A stretch of 64,000 nucleotides of DNA. Origin: Theobroma cacao. Taxonomy: Eukaryota > Streptophyta > Magnoliopsida > Malvales > Malvaceae. This document shows positions 11,358 to 23,640 of this stretch, one piece after another; the stretch's first letter is position 1; every line of letters begins with the position of its first letter. A program made the position numbers and the translations under genes. The DNA lies in NCBI RefSeq assembly GCF_000208745.1, contig NC_030854.1:28705787-28769786 (forward strand), in the 5' to 3' direction. The notes beneath the pieces were generated by a model. It saw only the letters and a program-made list of their open reading frames with translations, did not search any database and was not told the DNA's origin.

Positions 11358-14300
11358 TTATCGCATGTTACCTTCCTGCAAGACGTCAATCATATTGTAG
11401 ATGCGCTTGTCGGCCTTTGACTGAACCTGCACTTGAAAAATATTTACAATCAAACGGTGATATATATAAGAGTACATATGAACTATGCCAATGGAATTCC
11501 TTCCCCACCCCATGAAAGAAAAAGATCAAGGCATTTACTATCAGCATAATGAACTCCAAAGAATACAATTTTCATGAGCTGAAACTACCAAATGCAATTT
11601 TCTCCTTTAGCAGTTTTTCAATATAATCTGGGCGTCATTAATCCATTTAGACTCATGAACAATTTCTTTCGAAATTTGTCAGAGTTGAAGATATTTACTA
11701 CAGATATTCAAAATCCCACCTATTATTGGCTGAGCATGTGGCAGTTATCCCCTCAAAGCGGACCTTGTTGTAAACAGTAAAAACAAAACATTCGGTAAAA
11801 TACTAGATTAGACTCAAAGTGGCTGGGGAAAAAGAAATAACAGCACCTTCTTAGCAAGGAAAAGTACAGCATCGACAGTACCCTCGGCATATATCGATCT
11901 GCCACAAACATTGTGCTGAAACTCAAATGAAACCCTGCAGAAGTATTTTCAAAAATTGGTCAAAGAAATTTCATTTGATGTTTCCAAGTTGACGAAGAAA
12001 TAGTTATAGATGAGAATGTTAGTCATTACGTTTCATCAGGTGATGTTAGACAATACAAATGAAAAGCATGACCAGCCAAATGCTCTTCTGGAACTCCTAC
12101 CATCTCGATCTGCTGCTTGGGATCGCGGATCATTTGTATCTGAAAAAAGAAAAGGAAACATCAATGATTAAAAAGTCCAAATTTTAGAAGGAGCTCTTTA
12201 ATCAAAGAAATTTATCATGACAATAAACTGGTGAATTGCAGATGGGCAGATGGACCATTGTCACTCACTCTTAAAAGCAATATCCTCAACAAGAAAAAAC
12301 CTAAAAACAAAAAAAAACCTCTCTCTCTCTCTCTCTCTCAATTGCATTGAGAAAATATATGAACCCCCCTCCCAAAAAATGAAATAGAATAAAAAAAAAG
12401 CGACCATAGAAGGTGATAGAGAAATTGCAATATGATCAGAAAAGGAAGAACAAACTTCTATAATAATGCCACCCAACAATGCCAACCAACAATTCTGAAT
12501 TGACATGTCAGGAAAAATAGTCTATAAATATGGAACCAAGATACAAACACACACACACGCACGCGCGCGCGCGCGCACACACACACACATGTATGTATGT
12601 ATGTATGCATGTATGGGATTATATAACAAACCAATGCCACAAGAATATATGATAAACATGCACCTGATCCATATCAAATGACACCCCCAATTTCTGAAAG
12701 CAAGATATTACAGCCTTAGCAGTCCCCGAGGTGTCCAGTTTGCTTGCTTGATGGGACTCCATCACCTTGAATTATAAAAAATAAGCATCGGCTTTATTAC
12801 TAGCACATCAAAATCAACTTAGTAGAATAAAATCACCTTTTGATTTCTGAGATTCAATTGTCTAAAGAACTATTTCTTAAAGTTAAAATGAGTTAAGGCT
12901 CTACTTTGAAATATTGGTGAAGACAATCAATGTGTAACCAATAGGACTAACGGCACAGACATCAGGATTAATTACAAATAATATTCAAGAAAAGTGAAAG
13001 CAGTCCAAAAAAATTTTACAAACAGAAAACAAGGTTAATATAAGTTTCTAAACTCCCTATAGCATGTAAACACCATTGGATGTGATTATTAAATTTATAG
13101 TCAGCTGTAAACTCCAAAAGTTAACAGATATTTCAGTTCTTCATTTTTGGCACAAAGGTTTTTGAGCAGCTATTATCCAAAGAAAGAAGCAAGAGAAAAG
13201 CACCAAAGTACCATATGTTTCGATAGTTTCCAAAGGTGACATCCTATGTTACTCAGACTCAATGGTGACTATTGAATTGGATATGTATCCGACACATGTA
13301 CAATTGTTTTTGAATTATTTCATATATATGAGGGGTCAGACCTCCATACCCATGTCCGATGGGTATGTGTCATACAGGGGTACTTCAAGGAAAATGATGA
13401 GTTGGAGCAACATCCGTTCCAAAAATCTCAATATCAAACTGGCTTTTTGATAGTGCGCCAAAAAGTTCCATTTTACAGCCTCAATTGTTCTTTAATTGTG
13501 CAATTGGTTATACCTTATAAACCTTGTTTCAAATGTTTTTCAGATTTCAGCAAAATAAAACTCGAAGGTTAAATAATGCAAACTTTTCAGCATTTCAATC
13601 TACATTAACAAGATTTTTTGGTGGCTCCCTTAATTAAATATACCAAAGTAATAGTGACATAGCTTGGCATATTCAAAGTAATAGTGACAGAAAAAATACC
13701 AGAAATTGCATTACAAATTTACAATGGATTTAACTAAAGCAAGGCTTAGAAGTTAAAGTGGAAGTAACAATTAAGGAACCAGACACATAAAAAATCACTA
13801 CACAAGAACCATCCTAGCATATTTTCATGTCAGAAACAGCTTAGAACTATATGAACCATGAAGATAAGCGACAAAATTTCAGTCCCAAGAAATTGCACTA
13901 AGGCAAGGCTCAATTGGAAATTTGGAATTAATTATATTGGCCGGGGGGGGGGGGGGGGTGTTGGACCATGAAACCTACACAACAATAAAGGCTACCATAA
14001 CTAGGAGTCACAAACCAAAACCCTTCAATTATTTTTCTGTCAAGCCATAGATCACACTTTTGGAATGTTCTTTCCAAACAACCTTATTGAAACAGTACCT
14101 GCAGAGAATATCCAGAGAAGGCTCCAGGAAATTGCTCAGCCATGATCTCCATGGCTGCAAGAAAGGCAACAACCTAACAGAGATGTCAGTATTAACCTAC
14201 AATAAGAAACTATATTTTCGAACTATTTAAAGTGGTATTTTAACTATTTAAGGGTTAGATGACCTGTTTCCCCATTTGTGGTGAGATCACAGCATAAACA

Positions 14301-15825
14301 TTTGAATCTTCAACAGTCTTATACAGTCGATCCCTGTCTCCACCAGTGGTTCCCATAACAAAAGGCACTCCAACTTTGGAATATAGCTCAGCATTATCTA
14401 TATTTCGAAAAACCACATCCCCAAAAAGAAACAAATGAAGAGATCAACTCATAATGTTGAACTTGAGTAGCATGCACAAATTTATTTAACAAAACTGTCA
14501 TAAGATAGTTCATGATATAACTGAGAGAAAAAAATCAGTCATGGTGCTAGATTATCTCTAAAACATGGCTTCAGCTTTTAGAAACATTATTCCTTGGACT
14601 ATCAAAAAATTTCTCACTCAAGTTAAGCTTGCTTTATTTATTTCATTAATGTGAAATATAAGATAGTTTATATGTATGTTTCTCAACAGGTTACCATTAA
14701 CTGCGGCAGGCACACTGTAGTCTACCATGACCAGGTTTGGATACTCGTGAAAGACAGAAGCAAGGATGCTTTCTCTTTCAGAAGGACCATGGACCAGAAT
14801 CTCTTTGCCACACATTTCAATAGTTTGCCCAGACTCCTTCTCAGCACCAAAAGACACAGGAACAATATGAAGTCCAGCAGAATCTGCTGCTTTGATAACA
14901 GCCTTTCCCATTTTGCCAGTACAACTATTTACCTACAAATAAAGGAACAACAAAAGTAATGGAGTGATTATTAAGCCATGTTATATGGACATCATTCTTA
15001 TAAAAAAGAATAATAACTACTTTTCGCAAGTGTAGTAAGTAGTCCTCTGAACTCAAAAGAGCATCAAGTTGGGGAAGCAACATAGAGCAAAAAGAAATGA
15101 CGACTGACGTAGAAAAAAAGGTGGCTTTCAATATGTGGCCTCAAACCAAGATTTAAACAGAGTTTATTTAAGCACACTTGACATTTGAACTGTAATAATC
15201 ACCGTTAACAAGACAGCTAAGAGATTAAGCACCAATTGGTACAATTCCTAGGTAAGTTTGGTAACATCCTACCCTTAAGAAAAGTTTACCTATCAGAATC
15301 CAAGAAAAAAGTACCAGAAACTGTACAGAATTTGATAACCTTGATGTTAGTGTAATAATTAGTGTAAGCAAGTCATCCCTGAAGTAGCTATCTGTGTTGC
15401 ATGATCAAAGGTTTGCTGATTGAATGATGCACACAAGATCAAAAATGTCTACCAAAACAAGATGCATTGTTTGCCATTGATAAATTTAGAGCTTTGAGGG
15501 AAAAATATCATCAATTAGTTCTAGTGACAATGTTCCCCATCTAAAGTTTATAGACAAATCAATCCAATTCAAGCACATTGCATTGAAAATTTTCTTCTTC
15601 AACAAAAAGGAAAAATGGTACCATGATTGGGATGGCGAGGTCCAGGGAAGTTGATTTCTGGTTATGTTGGACGGCTGTGGTAGACATGGATAAGGACATT
15701 GCCGCTGGGATTGAACCAAAAGCTGCTTTCTTTGCAACAATACCTTGTCTTCTGTTGCCTTTAGATAACGATGGTAACTTCTCCGACCGAAACCCATTGA
15801 CAGAGACTTTAAGCAGAGAAGCCAT
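11358..15825 (-). CDS. DAPB: 4-hydroxy-tetrahydrodipicolinate reductase, chloroplastic, eight exons
   Basis: The enzyme reduces the dihydrodipicolinate-pathway intermediate with NAD(P)H in plastid lysine synthesis. Exons on the minus strand are 15622-15825, 14695-14932, 14264-14397, 14099-14173, 12664-12765, 12030-12139, 11847-11934 and 11358-11426. All have GT-AG borders and consistent phases, giving 339 residues. Residues 1 to about 60 look like a transit peptide (Ser- and basic-rich, few acids). The nucleotide-binding loop VNSCTGKMGKAV starts at 69. GTTGG follows in exon 3. The catalytic region SHQASKLDTSGTAK starts at 221. The protein ends in QEGNMR. An acceptor just before the ATG (15830) and a pyrimidine-rich leader at about 16140-16310 suggest a 5' UTR intron. 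The motif set fits the true reductase rather than the CRR1 paralogue of the NDH complex. The gene appears intact. Confidence 0.92.
12319..12340. repeat. (CT)n microsatellite in a DAPB intron
   Basis: A run of about ten CT units lies in the intron between exons 5 and 6 of the minus-strand reductase gene. It is purine-rich on the transcribed-product strand. Confidence 0.9.
12546..12614. repeat. Compound (CA)n-(CG)n-(CA)n-(TATG)n microsatellite
   Basis: An alternating purine-pyrimidine tract of about 45 bases, with a CG-only core, is followed by TATG repeats. It lies in the same intron as the CT run. Such a tract is a classic Z-DNA-prone sequence and should be polymorphic. Confidence 0.95.
13943..13958. 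repeat. Poly-G tract (16 G) in a DAPB intron
   Basis: Sixteen consecutive G lie in the intron between exons 4 and 5. The pre-mRNA, made from the other strand, would contain a C16 run. The length is likely unreliable in a draft assembly. Confidence 0.9.
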
Positions 15826-16319
15826 TTTGACTGTCAAAATAAACAACTAACTAAATAAATAAAACCTTCATATCCAAAGCTCGATTACAAGCATCTCACA
15901 GTTAGAAATTCTACTAGAATAAGTTAGTAAAGTATCTTAACTAAGAGGAAAGATTTAAGGTTTAAGATATTTTAAAATTAGCATCCAACATTAATCGATA
16001 GAACCAGTTAAAATTAACAAAATTTAAAATTAATTATCATCCAAGAATTTAAGTTGAAAATGAAAAGAATAGCAGAATATATATGAAAATGCAAGAATTT
16101 CTATATAAAAAAAGACAAAAAAACCGCAAAGAAGTAATGCTGACGGAAAAGCAAGCACTGACAAAGAGCAAGAGAGAGAGCGACGAACTGGAGCGCAGAT
16201 GAAGAAGGGCCGCCGGGAAGAACGGATGTGGCGGCGGCTGGAAAAAGATGGAGGAAGAAGAGAAAATGTGAGAAAACTCCAGCTCGTTTGGAGTTAAAGA
16301 GTTGGCGAAGAAGAGCTAG

Positions 16320-17118
16320 GCAGAGATTTTATTTAATTTATTTTTCTATACTTTTGATTTAATTTACTTTGACCAAGAAAACCCTTTTTATTATTGTTGA
16401 AAATGTAATCAAAATATTTGGTAACAAAACCCTCACATAAACAATAAGAAATTATTGATATAATCTAATTCAGGATCATAACTTTAAAATATTTCTTAAG
16501 GACTTTTCTCCTTTTCCTTAATTTTTTTTTCAATATTTGTAGAAATGGAAATGAAAATAGTAGAATTTATTTAGCAAAATTTCAACTTTTATGGTTGCTA
16601 AATTGAACTGATTTTAGAACCACATGCACATGTTTTGAAATCCAAATTCGATGAATTAAATATTCATTAATGAGTCATCATATATTTATAAAATAATTTA
16701 AAAATAAAATAAAAAAATTTAAGTTCTTGTAAAAATCTTTCACCTAATACTAAAAATACAACACTCATGCAAACCATTTGAGACACCTCTGAAAAACGAT
16801 TTTCAAATTTCAAAGAACATCGAAGAAAAGAATAAAAAAAAGTATTCTTCAATTTTAAAGAATTTCCAATAATTGTACTTGCATATCTCATTTGATAAAA
16901 TTATTATTATCTTTGAATTTTTTAGCTTATTTTTGACACAAAATTTACATGCACGTATTCATGATTTAATATGATCATCCCAAAGAGCCCATGCTTGATT
17001 TGAATTAAAATAAGGAAGAACTTTTTTGGTTTTGAGAAGAAAACTAGGGAAAACTTAAAGAAGGTTCTCTGTGTTATTTTCCTCCAGTTCCTTAATAAGA
17101 ATAAGCCAAGTGTTGTAC

Positions 17119-17166
<48 letters not shown>

Positions 17167-17169
17167 AAN

Positions 17170-17203
<34 letters not shown>

Positions 17204-17563
17204 AGAGAAAGAATAAGCCAAGCCTATGATGTTTTTAAGTTGGAAAATAAAATTTGTGTGAGATTCATGACAAGTCAAAAATTTTATATACAGGATTTAA
17301 TTTAATGGAGAAAACTATAGAAAAAAGATAGAATGAATTGTATGTAAAAAAAAACAAAGAGTGAGCTATTTATGATAAATTATTTATCTTAAGAATGGTA
17401 TCTGAAGTTTGATTGTCAAACACAAGAAAGTTTTGTTTGGTAATCTAAATGCTTAAATTACAAGTCTATCAATATAGTTACTCTGTATGCAACAACTCTC
17501 CTGTCCACCAAAGGAAAACACTGAAAGAGGACAAAATTTTTACTTTGAAATATTTGACAGGGG
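16320..17563. other. Intergenic region between DAPB and LecRK 2
   Basis: Very AT-rich, with no supported exon. It should hold the promoter of the minus-strand reductase gene (left part) and the 3' UTR of the second receptor kinase (right part). A long (TA)n tract at 17122-17198 contains a single N at 17169, so its length is not resolved. Confidence 0.5.
17122..17198. repeat. (TA)n microsatellite with an unresolved base
   Basis: A nearly pure TA dinucleotide tract is interrupted around 17164-17169 by TAATAAAN. The N marks a join or an ambiguous position, so the true repeat number is unknown. Confidence 0.9.
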
Positions 17564-19564
17564 TCATCTGCCACTGAGTTCCGTTGTTGTGGTAAGATGA
17601 CCTCCGGTGATGGAGTTGTCCATCTCTTCTCTAATGACTGGAGGCGCGGCCGGCCACATGAAAGCAGGCATTTCAGTAGGCACGGCCGGTGCAGCTACTT
17701 CCCCTGTAAGAACCTGCAAAGCAGTTCTCATAGAGGGCCTCTCAAATGGGTTTGGATGGCAACATGCCAGCCCCAACATAAGTATGCACCTTGCTTGATC
17801 CTCATGGAAATCTTTGTTTAATCGAAGATCTATGGCATCAGTGATTTGTTCCATCCTATGATGTTCCCATACCCACTCTACGATGCTTCTGTAGTAGTTG
17901 TTTTGCTCATTTTGATGCCCAGGTTTTCTCCCAGAGACAACTTCCAGTATAAGTACTCCGAATGCATAGACGTCAGTTTCGACAGTTGCCTTACCGGTGT
18001 GAAAACTTTCTGGAGACATGTAGCCAGGTGTTCCTGCAATCTCCTTGGTTGAATGGTGCGTTTTCTCATTCAATTGAACTGTTCGGGCCAGTCCAAAATC
18101 TCCCAATCGGGCATTGAAGTCTGAATCTAACATTATGTTACTAGCTTTTATGTCTCGATGAATAACCCTTTTCTCGCAACCATTATGGAGATAGTCCAGC
18201 GCCCTGGCTACTCCACAAATGATATTGTGCCTTGTTTCCCATTTCAGAGTTGTATCCGCATTGCTTGGAATTGTATTCCCAAATATGAACCTGTCTAAAC
18301 TCCCATTTGGCATGAACTCATAAACGAGGAGGAGTTCGTCGCTTTCATAGCACCAACCCAATAGTTTAACAAGGTTCTTGTGGTGGAGGTTGGTGATGGT
18401 GGTCACTTCTGCTATAAAATCCTGCTTTCCATGTCGTGTATTCTTTAGAATTCTTTTCACAGCTACCTCCTCCTTTCTCAAAATTCCTTTATAGACTGTG
18501 CCAAATCCTCCACTACCCAGTTTGTTATTAGCACTGAAATTACTTGTGGCAGCTTTAAGTTCCTTCAATCTGAATTTCTGGGGAGCAGTGGATGACCTTT
18601 GAATTTCTTGTTCAATCTCCTTCTCGTCATCCTCCTTTTGTTTCATACTGTTTTTGTGTCTCCGATGTAACAAGTAGGAAAATCCAACTAACAAAATGAT
18701 CACAATTATTGGAATCAAGATCCAAAGCCAAAGAAGATTGACTGAACCTTTAACTCTAATTTCAAAACTGGTGAACTTCCATGACCTCAGAGCATTGACC
18801 TGGGTATTCTCTCCTGTTGAACCTGAAAATCCCAGAAAAACATCCTCCGGAAGATGTTTAGACAGATCAAGCTCCACGGTGAAAATTGGATTCCCCATGT
18901 TCTGCTCACTCGTTCTAGTTAACACGACAAAAACAGTCATTTTGTCAGATTTTGCATCATACTGGATGCTAGCGGTGATATCTTCACTACTTGAAAGATT
19001 AACACCGTGGCCTATTAAGGGTTCTTGCTTGATGGAGTAGATGCTTTTCAGATCTACTCCAACATGGTTATCGTCTACATCCTCTGAATCACTCTTCCTA
19101 GTATCAAATTCCACAGCAACTATGCTGTTGACATTGATGGTACTTACATTTACAATCCCAAGCCATTGACCTGCACTATTGCTTGGGAGGGTCGTGCTGT
19201 CAGTTAATATGAAGGCTAGTCCCTCGCCGCCAGGAGTGGTCTGCGGTCTGATGTTAATCACAAAGGTTGAGCTGAATGATGACTTGGTGCCTCTTAGCTT
19301 GTCCCACAGTTTAAGTGGCTGGTTATACAGGATTCTTCCGGATGCATCCGCAATAACAGGACTCACTTGAATGGTATTCCTGATGATCGAGGAATTAAGA
19401 AAAACAAAATCATTGGCATCTGCTGTGCTGAATGATTGATAATTGAAATTCAGGCATTGAACCTGCATAAGGCTGCTGCAGATCACAATTGCTTGCACTA
19501 GCAGCTTAGCAGCTGGGAAGAAGGGCATGGATTTGGGGTCAGAAATCGTGTCAAGAATTGGCAA
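17564..19564 (-). CDS. L-type lectin-domain receptor kinase (LecRK), paralogue 2
   Basis: An intronless frame of 666 residues with the same plan as paralogue 1 and clearly related to it. The signal peptide is about residues 13-37; Met13 (19528) is an alternative start. The lectin-like domain is about 38-270, with VEFDTRKSDSEDVDDNHVG at the metal site and GGEGLAF where Asp is usual. The membrane helix is about 276-298. The kinase domain (about 349-620) has SGGFG, K370, HRD 469-471, DFG 489-491 and SPE in place of APE at 517-519. All catalytic residues are present. The kinase parts of the two paralogues are more alike than the lectin parts, as expected if the ligand-facing domain diverges faster. 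They face the same way, 10 kb apart, with the reductase gene between, so they may descend from a local duplication. Role in immunity is a family-level inference. Confidence 0.93.
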   Translation of the reverse strand: MPILDTISDPKSMPFFPAAKLLVQAIVICSSLMQVQCLNFNYQSFSTADANDFVFLNSSIIRNTIQVSPVIADASGRILYNQPLKLWDKLRGTKSSFSSTFVINIRPQTTPGGEGLAFILTDSTTLPSNSAGQWLGIVNVSTINVNSIVAVEFDTRKSDSEDVDDNHVGVDLKSIYSIKQEPLIGHGVNLSSSEDITASIQYDAKSDKMTVFVVLTRTSEQNMGNPIFTVELDLSKHLPEDVFLGFSGSTGENTQVNALRSWKFTSFEIRVKGSVNLLWLWILIPIIVIILLVGFSYLLHRRHKNSMKQKEDDEKEIEQEIQRSSTAPQKFRLKELKAATSNFSANNKLGSGGFGTVYKGILRKEEVAVKRILKNTRHGKQDFIAEVTTITNLHHKNLVKLLGWCYESDELLLVYEFMPNGSLDRFIFGNTIPSNADTTLKWETRHNIICGVARALDYLHNGCEKRVIHRDIKASNIMLDSDFNARLGDFGLARTVQLNEKTHHSTKEIAGTPGYMSPESFHTGKATVETDVYAFGVLILEVVSGRKPGHQNEQNNYYRSIVEWVWEHHRMEQITDAIDLRLNKDFHEDQARCILMLGLACCHPNPFERPSMRTALQVLTGEVAAPAVPTEMPAFMWPAAPPVIREEMDNSITGGHLTTTTELSGR

Positions 19565-19729
19565 GGGATTTCTGAAACTGTTGATGCTAGTACAAGCTGA
19601 ACATAGAAATTTCTTGCAGTCATAAAAAAAAAAAAAAAGATATAATCACTTTATTAGCAAATATCCTGTTTAAAGTGACAAACAGTTCATTGAGGACATA
19701 GGGAGTATTTTTCCAATTCCCTGTATCTT

Positions 19730-19818
19730 GGTCAAAGCTTCTGGGTTTGCAAAAACGTACAGGGCCCGCTTCACATGCCGTGATGGACATCGAAGAAATC
19801 CATGTAATCCTGGTCAAA
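19730..19818 (-). promoter_or_regulatory. Two W-box-like sites upstream of LecRK 2
   Basis: TTTGACC occurs twice on the minus strand (plus-strand GGTCAAA at 19730-19736 and 19812-19818), about 170 and 250 bases upstream of the kinase ATG. Paired TTGAC cores are typical of WRKY-regulated defence genes. This rests on motif and position only. Confidence 0.4.
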
Positions 19819-19824
19819 ATCAGC

Positions 19825-22440
19825 TTGACAATTAAATAAAAAACAATTAGCTGGCTCTCGCTGTTTTTTGGCTATTCCAGCAGCCAAGACTGATGGATGG
19901 AATGTGGGAAGGACCCAGAACTTATACCTGCCTGTCTGTCATTTGAAGAAGGGAAAATGTGATAAGACTTCATTAATTTTCTTCCAATCCTCTGGTGGAA
20001 CTTGTAGTTTTCAGAAGTGTCAATCTCTTAACAACTAGCTTAAATTGTGGCAATTACTTATTTCTCTGGATTCGCCTTCCCAAACATCCTTCTCACTCCA
20101 TGATCAAAGAAAGAAGAGGGAACTGATTTACATGCATAATGCTCATCCGGTGTCTACTAAATTTTGGCTGACATTAGCCAAAAGTCTTTGTAATAAAAGG
20201 TTAATGATTTGTAAAGGTATCACTGCACGCTTAACCAAAAAAGTTGCTACCAAACATCCTTAAACTGTTTCGAATCAACATTTTACTATATATATTTCGA
20301 TGCAATATTTTGACAAGTTATCATGACTTTTTTCTATTTTTATTTTGAACATGAATTTAATGATTATTAATGCCATATTAAATAAGTTAAGACTGGATGT
20401 TTTTGATACCATCACTTCAATATGTAAATCGAGCAGCATTAGCACTTGGCTGCGTGTACGGTAAGAGAAAAGTAATATAAAAATGAGACCACTATTTTTA
20501 TTATAATTTTTATGTAAATATTATAATATTTATATTAAAATTTTATCTTTAATAATAATTACAATATTATAATATAAAATTTTCAATGTAAAACATATTG
20601 TACAGATACTTAATTACATTAATTAATAATTAAACTAAATTCACAATTTTTTTATTCCATATTATATATAATATGTTTCTGCAGCATAATCTGTGATATA
20701 CATATATATGTATTCATTCTTTTAGCCATATGTATTAATTGTATATATTTTCCTTTAGCTTGAGTCCACTGATACGTGAAAAGGATCCTTTTATCAAAAC
20801 AAATATATACTCAAACAAATAATTTAAATTGATTTTATTATCATGCTTAACTTATATTTATAAGTAATGTGATAATCAAGTTTGTGGATTATGATGGTCA
20901 ATTTTTATTCAATTAATTATTAAACTTAATAAGTTTTAGATCTAGAACGTATATTTTATATAAAAATCTATGAATTACTTAAAATTAAATGTAAATTAAA
21001 ACAGGGTAATGAAAAACATGAATTGTTATAAAGATCCTTCCATCAGCCAATTGTTACTCAATGCCAATAAGACATTCTCTAAATGTAAGAATAAAGTCCT
21101 AGTACCTTGTAAGTCTTAGATTCAAGTCTTATTATGTATGAGTTTGATCTAATTCATATTCAGTTTTTTCTAACTATATACATGCTAGTTTGTTGGTTTT
21201 TTAATTGTTTAATTTATTTCGTTTTAATTTTTTAATATCCAATGTAATAGTTCTGTACATTTTAAGGGTTATTTGGTTGTTATTGTAATTTTTACTTGTA
21301 TATACAACTTCATAATTAAATAATAATAATAATAATAATAATCATACTTGATTAGTTACATTATCAGACAACTGAATATTCAAAATTTAATCATCTATTA
21401 GGACACAATATCAACTAAATATTGAAATATTTTATGTTTTAGGTTCTAATTTTCTAGCCAATAGTTAGCCAACATTAATTTGTAAGCACATCCTAAATAC
21501 CAAGTATCTAAGAAAAAAAGAATTTCTTTGAACTTTCATTAAATATTCAATCATAGTTAATTGTAAATTGTAGAACATTATCTTACTTGTAATAACCAAA
21601 AAAATGATAGTATTAGTGTAATTTGCATCTCTTAATCTTTTCCTTTGCAATCATAGAGTTAGAAGTAAAATTACTGAATTGAATCTAATCTCTATTCATA
21701 TTCAAAAAAAAAAAAAAATCACACACACAGACAAACACACACATTATTACCTTATTAGTGTTGATCTGTGTGATTATCATTCGAACAAATAAAACAATAA
21801 AAAATACTTTCATATAAGATATACTCACTAAATATTTTTTTTAATAATCTCAAAAATATAAATTAGTTGTTTAAATACCCATATTACTTAAGACGCTTTA
21901 CTTTGTCTCAATTCAATTCAATTGAAGTAAGATATTTTCTGTAATATAGTTTCTTAAAATTTCAATGATAATTTTGCTATATATTCCTAAATAAGCTTAG
22001 AAACTTTTTATTATTATTATTATTTAGAAGCGAGTAAATTACATAACATTAGGAATGATTCTTTAAATGTCAACAACTAACTCTCATTCAAAATTTAGGA
22101 CATGCCTTATGATTGATGCAATGCATCATATGTTTGTAAAGCCATTTGTTTAATCATAATTCAGATGTCAAAGTCTCAAAAATAATTGCTTATAAGTAAG
22201 AGGAACAACATATAAAAAACTGAATGAACCAAAGAATATTAGTTCTCATTTGAAGACTTCTAACCTTTATAATGTTTTCTATTTCTGATATGACTTTTTA
22301 ATTAGTTTTTAAGAAAAAAAAAGTTGTTAATTTAAAGAAGTATTGACTTCATCTTTTCAAGGATTTGAAAATTCTTATATACTCTAATAACTAGTTGATC
22401 AGCATTTCAATTAAAAAATAATGATAAAATCAAAATAATA
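19825..22440. other. AT-rich intergenic region
   Basis: No supported gene. The left 300 bases are the upstream region of LecRK 2. The rest has short AAT repeats (about 21319-21342 and 22008-22024), CA-rich tracts near 21720 and scattered A/T runs. I see no transposon ends or coding similarity. Confidence 0.45.
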
Positions 22441-22924
22441 GTGCAAAGAATGTTGATCGACTTAAGAGTGGCTCATCCCCAACGCCTCCTCATGCTGCTT
22501 GAATTCATGACCCGTGACACATGCTCACTTATATTTGTTCTTAATTAACTTCAAAAAACAAAGGAAACCGACAAATTATTACTACCGACAAATAACTGAG
22601 ATATAACTGTTCAGTTACCCAGAAATTAGTGTGAGAAGATGCATGAAAAAGAGAGACAAAATTCAACAGCTGCCGGGAAATCATGCTCTTAATTTTTTGG
22701 ATTAATGAGATCCAAAAAATGAAAATGAAATGCAAAATAAAATTTTTGAAGCACATATCGATAACAGAATCAATGCTGAAAGTAGAAATGTTTATTGTCC
22801 AAAGTCCTCTTATTGAATCACAGCGGCAAAACACAGAAGAACAGATATAGAGAGACGCTGAGGCTACACAAGAGTACTGGACACTAGTCTAGGCTATAGG
22901 TACGATCAACCCATCAGAGGTCCA

Positions 22925-23640
22925 ACCTAGGGTCATACTCACAAGGCAAGTTCTTCCTCCACAAAACATGCTCCATAGCTCTTCGCCTGATGCAACATCC
23001 CTTTCATCCATAACACCCTCTCACCCTCCTTGCAGAACCAACTTTTCCATGTTTTCTATCCATCAAGTGCTCCTTGTATTCTCCTTTAATATTGGCCTGC
23101 AACTGTAACACCAAAAAAGTATTTCACAACCTAAATAAAGGGAGCATCTATATTGATTCCTGACAATTAAACTCCAAATTACCACTCTACATGTGTATTG
23201 TATATTGGATTGAGATTCTTACTCTCTGCCAGAATAGATTAAGCAAATCTCACTGAAACCTTCAACCAGCTGCTTCTTGAATAAGATGTTATCAGTGATC
23301 TATAGATTGGAACATGTACAAACTTGGTCTGAAGAAGCCAGACAGCAAGCCCGGCATTGAACCTTCGGTGGGATCACTGAAAGGGGGGGTCCTCAAAACA
23401 GTTGATTTATTTCAGAAACGATAATGATCTGGAAATTATTAAGGCTTCAGGTTGTACAATGGTAGAAGAAGCCATGACCGAGACAGTAACTGACATGAAG
23501 CATCTTAGCTTCTCATCCATATGCACATGAAGAAGGCAGTTCTGCGAGGAAGTGAGATAGTGTCTTGGGTGAAGGGACTGTTGCGTCAGCCAAGGAGCTT
23601 ATGGGCATATTTTGTGGTGGAAGAACTTGCATTGATTACG
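22925..23640. repeat. Inverted duplication, about 95 bp arms, 0.5 kb apart
   Basis: The sequence at about 23539-23636 (+), starting GTTCTGC and ending AAGAACTTGCATTG, is similar to the reverse complement of about 22942-23038 (GTTCTGC...GAAGAACTTGCCTTG). By eye roughly 70-75% of positions agree over the arm. Neither arm has a frame that is open in both copies. The surrounding 22,450-24,600 has lower AT content than its flanks but no gene I recognise. It may be a non-coding transcript or a decayed element. Confidence 0.45.

Noticed and set aside
13262..13450. 62-codon frame in a DAPB intron
   Set aside because: It contains a decayed repeat-like stretch and has no support as an exon; the gene's exons are fully accounted for in phase.
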